From assembly GCA_023415275.1 (NCBI GenBank), contig JAEZLJ010000137.1:1-5911 (forward strand): 5,911 nt of DNA, read 5' to 3'. A program made the position numbers and the translations under genes. Shown piece after piece: positions 1-4,805 of this stretch. Below the pieces are notes generated by a model, which was not told the origin of the DNA, did no database searches, and saw only the letters and a list, made by a program, of their open reading frames with translations. The first letter of the stretch is position 1, and the number at the start of each line of letters is the position of its first letter. Source of the stretch: Bacteroidota bacterium. GTDB taxonomy: Bacteria; Bacteroidota; Bacteroidia; Chitinophagales; Chitinophagaceae.

Positions 1-212
1 AGTAAAGGCTGGTCAGATCCAAATCCCTGGTCGCCGCTCCCAAGGTTTACTTCTACATATTCGTCCACAGGAGGTACTTCCTCATGGGGTATGGCAAACT
101 TTACCCATATAAAAATCAAAAGCAATGCGCCCGCAATCCCGGCGGTAATAGCAGAAGCCTGTAGATTTTTTTGTCTTTCAAAATCAGCCGACATGGATAA
201 TTGGTTATTCAT
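1..212 (-). CDS. TonB-like energy transducer, N-terminal part (cut by window edge)
   Basis: Reading leftward from the ATG at 212, an open frame of 70 codons runs off the window edge, so the C-terminus is missing. Seen: a short polar cytoplasmic N-terminus with basic and acidic residues (about 1-18), one hydrophobic membrane helix (about 19-37), then a proline and acid-rich stretch (IPHEEVPPVDEY, 41-52) followed by VEVNLGSGDQGFGSDQP (53-69). The last pattern, EVNLG then G-rich residues and QP, is one I recognise from Bacteroidota TonB-like proteins usually encoded beside ExbB and ExbD. Such proteins are anchored in the inner membrane and pass proton-motive energy to outer-membrane receptors. 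The TonB C-terminal domain itself is not in view, so the family call is inference. A second in-frame ATG at 194 (Met7) could be the start. No Shine-Dalgarno site is seen, as is usual for the phylum. Confidence 0.62.
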   Translation of the reverse strand, partial: MNNQLSMSADFERQKNLQASAITAGIAGALLLIFIWVKFAIPHEEVPPVDEYVEVNLGSGDQGFGSDQPL

Positions 213-232
213 ACAAATATAAAAGTATAGAT

Positions 233-290
233 AGTAAACAATAAACGGCGATGGATAAAGCTTGTTACCATCATGACTGTATTGTTTACT
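233..290. repeat. 11-bp perfect inverted repeat upstream of the TonB-like gene
   Basis: AGTAAACAATA at 233-243 is the exact reverse complement of TATTGTTTACT at 280-290, with 36 bases between the arms. It lies 21 bases upstream of the TonB-like ATG, so it would be in the mRNA leader if transcription starts further out, or could be paired binding sites for a regulator. It has no T-run on either side that would make it a convincing terminator. The repeat itself is seen directly; any function is inference. Confidence 0.5.
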
Positions 291-321
291 GCTTTAAATA
301 TATATAGACCTTTTAACGGCG

Positions 322-330
322 CAAAAGTTA
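322..330 (-). promoter_or_regulatory. Weak candidate -7 element for the TonB-like gene
   Basis: On the minus strand this reads TAACTTTTG, which resembles the Bacteroidota sigma-ABfr -7 element TAnnTTTG with one extra T. I see no TTG at the expected 17-20 base spacing upstream. Use of this site would give a leader of roughly 100 bases that contains the 11-bp inverted repeat. This is a guess from pattern only. Confidence 0.22.
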
Positions 331-489
331 GACAAATTGCTTTGTAAAGTATAGTTTATAGGCATGTTTTAACAATTAATAGCTACTATTCTATATACTT
401 AGCAACCAATTGCCGTTTTATACGTATGTATATCAAGACATGCCTCCAGGCGCTTAATGATTTTCAACTTAACTTTTAAAACGAAATCT

Positions 490-966
490 ATGGTAAACAG
501 GGCTCTTAATTTATGTACAGCCATTTTAGTGATGGGATCTATGTTAGTAGGAACGAGCTGCAGTAAAGATGATGACAACAACACGCCGGCACCTAAAGTG
601 GATTACACGCTAAGCGGAACTGCCTCGGGTAGCCAGGAAGTGCCAGCTGTTACAACAGGCGGTTCAGGTACTGTAACCGGATCTTACAACTCCAGTACCA
701 ACCTCCTCAATTACACAGTTACCTGGACCGGGCTGTCAGGTCCTGCCACACTGATGCATTTTCATGGTCCTGCATTAGCCGGAGCCAACGCCGGGGTAGC
801 ATTGGGCATCACAGGATTTACTTCTGCCGCTTCGGGTTCTTATACTGGTTCTGCCACTTTGAACGATACACAGGAAGCAGACCTGCTGGCCGGTAAATGG
901 TATTATAATGTGCATACTACCGCTAACGGTGGTGGAGAAATACGGGCACAGGTTGTGGTGCAATGA
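490..966 (+). CDS. CHRD-domain lipoprotein, probably surface-exposed
   Basis: The protein is 158 residues from the ATG at 490. Seen: a lipoprotein signal peptide with Arg4, a hydrophobic core (about 8-20) and Cys24 as the likely lipidated residue in VGTSC. The residues after it, Ser-Lys-Asp-Asp-Asp, match the K-(D/E)2 lipoprotein export signal described for Bacteroidota surface lipoproteins. The mature part is almost entirely one CHRD domain (about 38-157): an opening SGTASGSQEVPAV block, a central LMHFHGPA motif, and a closing WYYNVHTTANGGGEIRAQV block, all typical of the family. CHRD domains were named from chordin; their role in bacteria is not established, so no substrate is assigned. An in-frame ATG at 457 would add 11 residues; 490 is preferred because it gives a standard-length signal peptide and is preceded by an A-rich stretch. 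The gene is monocistronic, divergent from the TonB-like gene, and closed by a strong hairpin. Confidence 0.88.
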   Translation: MVNRALNLCTAILVMGSMLVGTSCSKDDDNNTPAPKVDYTLSGTASGSQEVPAVTTGGSGTVTGSYNSSTNLLNYTVTWTGLSGPATLMHFHGPALAGANAGVALGITGFTSAASGSYTGSATLNDTQEADLLAGKWYYNVHTTANGGGEIRAQVVVQ

Positions 967-985
967 TCCAGTGTCAATTTATCTC

Positions 986-1020
986 ATACCTGCCTGGTGC
1001 CACAGGCAGGTATCATTTTA
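986..1020. terminator. Strong hairpin terminator between convergent genes
   Basis: ATACCTGCCTG (986-996) pairs perfectly with CAGGCAGGTAT (1003-1013) around a 6-base loop, giving an 11-bp, GC-rich stem, followed on the plus strand by the T-rich CATTTTATCTTA. It sits 19 bases after the CHRD gene stop and 9 bases after the minus-strand radical SAM stop. It is well placed to end transcription of the CHRD gene and may act in both directions, although the minus-strand side lacks a good U-tract. Confidence 0.8.
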
Positions 1021-1022
1021 TC

Positions 1023-2315
1023 TTAATGGGCGAAATCAAAATCGTATTGGCCTTTAATCCTTTCCATCGGCGGATTGAAATAGCCATATTTTAATTGCGG
1101 GAATTCTTCCTTCAATAGCTGCAGTAGCTGTTTCATGCCTAGCACTTCACCTGACTCAATTACACCCATCCTTCCGAGGTACCAGTCGGGGTCGATATTA
1201 AAATTCCTCCATTGGATCATATCAAGATTTGTATCAATGATCAATTGGCGCAGCGCTTCATATTCTGCTACAGAATCCGTCATGCCGGGAAAAACAAAAT
1301 AGTTGATTGATGTCCATCCACCGAATGATTTTACCACTTTAAGGCTTTCCACAATATCCTCAAACTGGTAGTTATTTGGCCGGTAATAAGGCAAGTATAT
1401 CTCAGGTCTTGCCGAATTGGTGCTTACCCTGATGCTGTTCAAACCCACTTCACACAAAGCCCTTACTGCATTGGGTTTGGAACCATTTGTATTGATATTA
1501 ATACTTCCTTTTGATGTATGCTTCCTGATCTCAATAATAGATTCCCTGATGGTTTCCCACATCAGCAATGGTTCTCCCTCGCAGCCTTGTCCAAAACTAA
1601 CAATTGGAAACGGCGCAGTCTCCAGGTGTGGTACCGTGTATTCCACAATCTCTGCAGCCGTGGGTTTAAATGTCAAGCGATCCTGGGTAGAAACGATAGT
1701 TTCTTCTTCAGGTTGGAAAGAAATACAACCAACACAGTTGGCATTACAGGCAGGTGAAGAGGGTATAGGACATTCCCACCTTCCGATAAAATAATTCCTT
1801 GCAGCAGGACAATGGTAAGTCAATGCGCAATTATTAGCGAGGTGAGCCACCAGCCTGTTGTGTGGGTACGCTTTCAATAAATGATGTACGCCGCTTTCAA
1901 TCTTATCTTCATCAAAGCCACCACACTCCTGGCGAATATCATTTTCTATACGTGTAGCAGGAACATAGAATTTTTCATCATGCCAGCCTACTGCAGTGTA
2001 ACAAAACAATGGCAGGGTAGGAGCATCTGGGGCGGTTTCATAGGCTGCCAAATAAAAACCGGTATGGGCAGGCGGAATGAATGCAGCAACCGCCCATCCT
2101 TTGTCACATAACCGCATTTCCCCGGTTTTTACATCTATGCCAATGCCTCTTCGGCCAGGCAATTCATACAACTGCCCGCCTTTAGGTAATTCAATCCATT
2201 CATCAGAAGGAATGGGTAAGGCATCCCAGCCGCTTCTTCCCACCGCATATAAACTATGGTCCTCAAAAATGGAACCCTTGCCATCAGAATATAAAATGAA
2301 TGGAGACATAATCAT
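1023..2315 (-). CDS. Radical SAM protein of unknown function
   Basis: The protein is 430 residues. Seen: the radical SAM cluster motif CxxxCxxC at Cys190, Cys194 and Cys197 (CNANCVGC), which would hold a [4Fe-4S] cluster for cleaving S-adenosylmethionine. A GEP motif follows at 247-249 (GQGCEGEPLL), the usual SAM amino-group contact in strand 2, and ININTNGS (272-279) and LNSIRVSTNS (292-301) fit later barrel strands. The barrel covers about 183-400. Ahead of it is a soluble region of about 160 residues with no motif I can name. Three further cysteines (163, 169, 182) precede the triad, and Cys245 sits inside the GEP loop; they could bind a second metal site. The short C-terminal tail lacks an obvious SPASM cysteine set. 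It is the last gene of a three-gene run after the ureohydrolase and membrane protein. The start at 2315 is taken; Met3 at 2309 is equally possible. The substrate is unknown. Confidence 0.88.
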   Translation of the reverse strand: MIMSPFILYSDGKGSIFEDHSLYAVGRSGWDALPIPSDEWIELPKGGQLYELPGRRGIGIDVKTGEMRLCDKGWAVAAFIPPAHTGFYLAAYETAPDAPTLPLFCYTAVGWHDEKFYVPATRIENDIRQECGGFDEDKIESGVHHLLKAYPHNRLVAHLANNCALTYHCPAARNYFIGRWECPIPSSPACNANCVGCISFQPEEETIVSTQDRLTFKPTAAEIVEYTVPHLETAPFPIVSFGQGCEGEPLLMWETIRESIIEIRKHTSKGSININTNGSKPNAVRALCEVGLNSIRVSTNSARPEIYLPYYRPNNYQFEDIVESLKVVKSFGGWTSINYFVFPGMTDSVAEYEALRQLIIDTNLDMIQWRNFNIDPDWYLGRMGVIESGEVLGMKQLLQLLKEEFPQLKYGYFNPPMERIKGQYDFDFAH

Positions 2316-2343
2316 TAATTTTAAACGCTATTCTTACAGTTGT

Positions 2344-2390
2344 AAAAACAGCAAACCCTTTGCCTTCTTTAACTCGCCAGGTTGTTTGCT
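2344..2390 (-). promoter_or_regulatory. Possible alternative hairpins between the membrane protein and radical SAM genes
   Basis: On the minus strand AGCAAAC (2390-2384, at the end of the upstream gene) can pair with GTTTGCT (2356-2350). A compact hairpin GCAAA-GGG-TTTGC (2363-2351) competes for the same downstream arm. Both are followed by TGTTTTT. This could be a weak terminator or attenuator that lowers expression of the radical SAM gene relative to the genes before it. The stems are short, so chance is a real possibility. Confidence 0.25.
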
Positions 2391-2992
2391 TTAACCCCGG
2401 CTTTTTCTATCTGCTCCCTGCAAAAGGCATTGATCTTGGCTACTTCCAGGGTGGAGAGATCCTGCATGACCTGGTATTGCAAGTATTTTTTCTTAACATG
2501 AAATAAAGTCAGAAAATCTTCCCTGATAATTACTTCAGTTAACTCTTCCCAGCTTACCAGGTGATCCTTATAGTTACCTGGAATGCTCACTCCTTTTTCA
2601 TCAAAGAAAAGTGTAGTTTCATGGAAGATCCTTTTTTCTGAAAGCAATAACAGCAAGCATAAAAAAGCAAATAAGAAAAGACCTGCATAATCCCAGGTGG
2701 TGCCCCGCTTCATCATAGCTGCTCCCAATACTAGGAATGTGATGCATTGTAATACCCTGACCAGTGAATTGTATTTTGCAAAAACATCTACTTTCCTGCG
2801 GAAAAAGCCATAGAAAATAGAGATGCCCGCTACTAAAAAAATAGGCAGTAAAGAAAAAAATGACTGGTAATTCAACAGCCTGTAATAATCATAGCCTTTG
2901 GCAATTAGGAAAAAGCCGGTAATGATGTGCAACAAGCCCGCACTGCGCCTTTTGCTTTCAATACCTTCTATCTTTACCGTAACGCTATACAT
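2369..2992 (-). CDS. Four-helix membrane protein with a soluble C-terminal domain, function unknown
   Basis: The protein is 207 residues and I do not recognise a named family. Seen: a short N-terminal strand-like segment (MYSVTVKIEGIES), then four hydrophobic segments at about 18-32, 44-63, 76-94 and 102-118, grouped as two hairpins with basic residues between them (FFRRK, 63-67). The rest is a soluble tail of about 85 residues. In it, TTLFFDEKGVSIP (126-138), then HLVSWEELTEVIIRED (144-159) and LTLFHVKKKYLQYQV (161-175) look like the beta strands of a PH-like domain, as in YcxB-type or EbsA-like bacterial membrane proteins: strand, 'isW.ei..i', strand. That resemblance is inference. Its ATG lies 2 bases after the ureohydrolase stop (TAA-TT-ATG on the minus strand), so the two genes are almost certainly co-transcribed and may be translationally coupled. 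The tail is likely cytoplasmic. Confidence 0.75.
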   Translation of the reverse strand: MYSVTVKIEGIESKRRSAGLLHIITGFFLIAKGYDYYRLLNYQSFFSLLPIFLVAGISIFYGFFRRKVDVFAKYNSLVRVLQCITFLVLGAAMMKRGTTWDYAGLFLFAFLCLLLLLSEKRIFHETTLFFDEKGVSIPGNYKDHLVSWEELTEVIIREDFLTLFHVKKKYLQYQVMQDLSTLEVAKINAFCREQIEKAGVKANNLAS

Positions 2993-2994
2993 AA

Positions 2995-4041
2995 TTAAGC
3001 AGGGTTACTGGCCACCAGCATATTGCACAATTTAAATAAAACCCGTGCACCTACATTGGCATCCCAATAATTTTCACTGGTACTTACTTCGCTCAAGTCA
3101 AAACCAATGATCTGGCGCCCTGACTGTTGTATCTTCTTGAATATATAAAATACTTGTTCTGTTTCAAATCCACCCTGCACAGGCGTGCCTGTATTAGGGC
3201 AAAGCTTAGGATCCAGGCCATCAATATCAAAGCTGATGTACACCTTTTGGGGCAATTGGCTCACAATCTCATCCACTACCTGCCTGAAGCTTTCTCCTTC
3301 ATATTGCCTTTGCCTGATGTCAGCATCAAAATAAGTTTTTACTCTATCTGTGTTTTGTTGAATGAACTCGTGTTCGCCCTCTGAGTAATCCCTGATTCCT
3401 ACCTGCACCAACTTTTGCAATTGCGGCACTTCCTTCAGCGCGTTATACATGATGCTGGCATGCGAATACACAAACCCTTCATATCCTTCTCTGAGGTCGC
3501 AATGCGCATCTATTTGAATGATGCCAAACTCACCGTACTTTTCACCAATAGCCTTCATGTAGCCCAATGGAGTACTGTGATCACCTCCCAATAGTGCTAC
3601 CAACTTTCCTTTTTCCAGCAGTTCCCTGGTTTGGTGATATACCCAATTATTTAAAAAATAACCGCCTTCATTCACTTCTTTCAGTGTTCTACACATGAAC
3701 TGGTTATTGGCTACCAGGTCACCCTTGGATATGTAATCGATATAAAGCTCAGCTTCCTTACGCAGGTAATCGCTTTTCAGTAACACTTTCCTGTCCGTTT
3801 CCCTCATGAAGAACCCCTGTTTCCAACCTTCCCGCACTTCCGGGTCAAAGAGGTCCACCTGAAGTGAAGCCCGCATGATTTGTTCTGCCGAACGGGCAGT
3901 ACCTGCACCAAAACTTACAGTTACCTCCCATGGAATGGGAATGATTACCAGCCTGGCGTCTTCTTCAGAAAAGGGGAGTCCAAAAATGTTATTGTTGGGG
4001 TTCCCTGCATTATTAGGATCGAAATTCGAAAGATCGGTCAT
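2995..4041 (-). CDS. Agmatinase/arginase-family ureohydrolase
   Basis: The protein is 348 residues, slightly longer than a typical agmatinase (about 300). Ureohydrolases use two Mn2+ ions to hydrolyse a guanidino group, releasing urea in the agmatinase and arginase members. All metal-ligand motifs are visible: GGDHS (152-156, His155), DAHCD (178-182, Asp178, His180, Asp182) and SFDIDGLDP (270-278, Asp272, Asp274). PNTGTPVQGGF (282-292) and the late glutamate in GFDLSEVS (Glu318) also fit. After DAHCD comes YSHASIMYNA (192-201), which lines up with the agmatinase loop 'DHGTMFYTA' of E. coli SpeB better than with the arginase 'SGNLHG' loop. Agmatine or a related guanidine compound is therefore more likely than arginine, but the exact substrate (formiminoglutamate and guanidinobutyrate enzymes share this fold) is not settled. 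It is probably cytosolic and is the first gene of the minus-strand operon. No arginine decarboxylase gene is in view. Confidence 0.88.
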   Translation of the reverse strand: MTDLSNFDPNNAGNPNNNIFGLPFSEEDARLVIIPIPWEVTVSFGAGTARSAEQIMRASLQVDLFDPEVREGWKQGFFMRETDRKVLLKSDYLRKEAELYIDYISKGDLVANNQFMCRTLKEVNEGGYFLNNWVYHQTRELLEKGKLVALLGGDHSTPLGYMKAIGEKYGEFGIIQIDAHCDLREGYEGFVYSHASIMYNALKEVPQLQKLVQVGIRDYSEGEHEFIQQNTDRVKTYFDADIRQRQYEGESFRQVVDEIVSQLPQKVYISFDIDGLDPKLCPNTGTPVQGGFETEQVFYIFKKIQQSGRQIIGFDLSEVSTSENYWDANVGARVLFKLCNMLVASNPA

Positions 4042-4260
4042 GATTGATTGTTAAAAGCGGTGCAAGATAGTAAGCTTTAAGGTTCTTTCAGTTGAATGAT
4101 GCTGCTCCTTTGGCTAATGTGCGAAAGTTTAATGTTTCTTTTAGTTACCCCGCCTCGAAATAGACTTATATACTGTTATTTTAAACGGGTTTCTGTGTTT
4201 GAACATTATAGTTTTGTGAAAAAGCGCATCAATTGAACAATTAGGTTTATGAAGCGGTCG

Positions 4261-4271
4261 GGGTTAAACCC
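4261..4271. promoter_or_regulatory. Palindrome in the spacer of the ccmE promoter (possible operator)
   Basis: GGGTTAAACCC is a perfect 5-bp inverted repeat around a single central base. It ends 9 bases before the TAACTTTG -7 element, placing it where the poor -33 region should be. A regulator bound here could block or assist RNA polymerase. Such short palindromes also arise by chance. Confidence 0.25.
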
Positions 4272-4280
4272 TTTTTGCTC

Positions 4281-4288
4281 TAACTTTG
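4281..4288 (+). promoter_or_regulatory. Likely -7 promoter element for ccmEF
   Basis: TAACTTTG matches the Bacteroidota sigma-ABfr -7 consensus TAnnTTTG in full and is followed by CA, a common continuation. No TTG is present at 17-20 bases upstream, so the -33 part is degenerate. Transcription would start around 4293-4298, leaving a leader of about 75-80 bases before the ccmE ATG at 4374. No Shine-Dalgarno site is evident. Confidence 0.5.
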
Positions 4289-4373
4289 CAAGGACACTAA
4301 GCGTTAACAAATAGATACATAGCCACGGTATTGAATTGCGGATCGTTTTCCTGGCTTAAACAACTGTTCCGAG

Positions 4374-4799
4374 ATGAAAAAAATTCACATTGTACTCCTG
4401 CTGCTGGTCATTGGTGGCATTGTTGGTATGTCTTTTTTCATAAAAGACCTTACCACCCAAGAAACCTTCTCCACCGCCTCTCAGAAAAAGGATTTTGTAG
4501 TAGTAAAAGTTCAACTGGATAAGAATACACCTGTGGAATATGACGGGTTGAAAAATCCTAACCTGACCGTTTTTTATGCCACAGACCAGGAAGGCAAGCG
4601 CAGTAAAGTGATCTATAAAAATGCCAAACCTACAGATATAGAAAAGAGTGATGGTATTGATTTGAATGGTTATATGCGTGATGGTTATTTTGAATGTACC
4701 AAACTGCAAATGAAATGTCCTTCCAAGTATAAGGATGATATGAAGGTTGCCCAGAAAAATCTCCCAACCGGCGATAGCGCCAGCACAAATAAATATTGA
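4374..4799 (+). CDS. ccmE: Cytochrome c maturation heme chaperone CcmE, Cys-type (CxxxY)
   Basis: The protein is 141 residues, close to the usual CcmE length. CcmE is a membrane-anchored periplasmic heme carrier that takes heme from CcmC and hands it to CcmF in System I cytochrome c maturation. Seen: a single N-terminal anchor (about 5-23) with a short basic cytoplasmic end, then a beta-rich domain (about 38-115) consistent with the CcmE OB fold, including the VQLDKNTPVEYDG and NLTVFYATD strands and the IDLNGYMRDGYFECTKL segment that precedes the heme site. Classical CcmE has a His in an HxxxY motif that binds heme covalently. Here the position is CPSKY: Cys115 and Tyr119, with no His nearby. 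This is the CxxxY variant known from archaea and some bacteria such as Desulfovibrio. The tail after it is short and polar. The stop is 6 bases before ccmF, so the two form an operon. Confidence 0.85.
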   Translation: MKKIHIVLLLLVIGGIVGMSFFIKDLTTQETFSTASQKKDFVVVKVQLDKNTPVEYDGLKNPNLTVFYATDQEGKRSKVIYKNAKPTDIEKSDGIDLNGYMRDGYFECTKLQMKCPSKYKDDMKVAQKNLPTGDSASTNKY

Positions 4800-4805
4800 T
4801 CAGGA

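Larger units (their letters stand above)
213..489. other. Divergent intergenic region between the TonB-like gene and the CHRD lipoprotein gene
   Basis: This AT-rich stretch of 277 bases separates two divergently read genes and must hold both promoters. It contains an 11-bp perfect inverted repeat (233-243 with 280-290) close to the TonB-like start. It also has a weak minus-strand -7-like element, TAACTTTTG, at 322-330, one base longer than the Bacteroidota TAnnTTTG consensus and without a clear TTG at -33. On the plus strand TTGCTTTG (337-344) and TAACTTTT (470-477) are each one mismatch from the consensus; the second is only 13 bases before the lipoprotein ATG. No open frame in it looks like a gene. 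Confidence 0.6.
4042..4373. other. Divergent regulatory region between the ureohydrolase operon and ccmEF
   Basis: This 332-base AT-rich stretch must contain the start signals of both flanking transcription units. Facing ccmE it holds TAACTTTG (4281-4288), a full match to the Bacteroidota -7 consensus, and TAGTTTTG (4209-4216), also a consensus match but further out. Two short palindromes, AATTG-AA-CAATT (4231-4242) and GGGTT-A-AACCC (4261-4271), lie just upstream of the first element. Facing the ureohydrolase gene the best candidate is TATCTTGC (4069-4062 read on the minus strand), which is only a loose match. No convincing small gene is seen in it. Confidence 0.6.

Noticed and set aside
457..489. 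Upstream ATG that would extend the CHRD lipoprotein by 11 residues.
   Set aside because: The extension gives an unusually long, mixed n-region ahead of a normal lipoprotein signal peptide; the ATG at 490 alone gives a standard 23-residue signal before Cys24.
1417..1794. Plus-strand open frame of 125 codons.
   Set aside because: It lies fully antisense to the radical SAM gene, across its catalytic motifs, and its translation has no recognisable domain.
4062..4069. TATCTTGC on the minus strand as a promoter element for the ureohydrolase operon.
   Set aside because: It lacks one T of the TAnnTTTG consensus and has no TTG at the right distance, so it is not listed as a separate feature.
4096..4236. 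Plus-strand open frame of 46 codons with a hydrophobic N-terminus (MMLLLWLMCESLMFLLV) in the ccmE upstream region, at the place where a small CcmD-like gene might sit.
   Set aside because: It overlaps a consensus -7-like element, the second half is unlike CcmD or any small membrane protein I know, and it has no start-site context. It most likely arose by chance in AT-rich DNA.
4356..4709. Minus-strand open frame of 117 codons.
   Set aside because: It is antisense to ccmE, whose protein is clearly conserved; the translation resembles no family and contains a run of glycines from reading the complement of a lysine/serine-rich segment.
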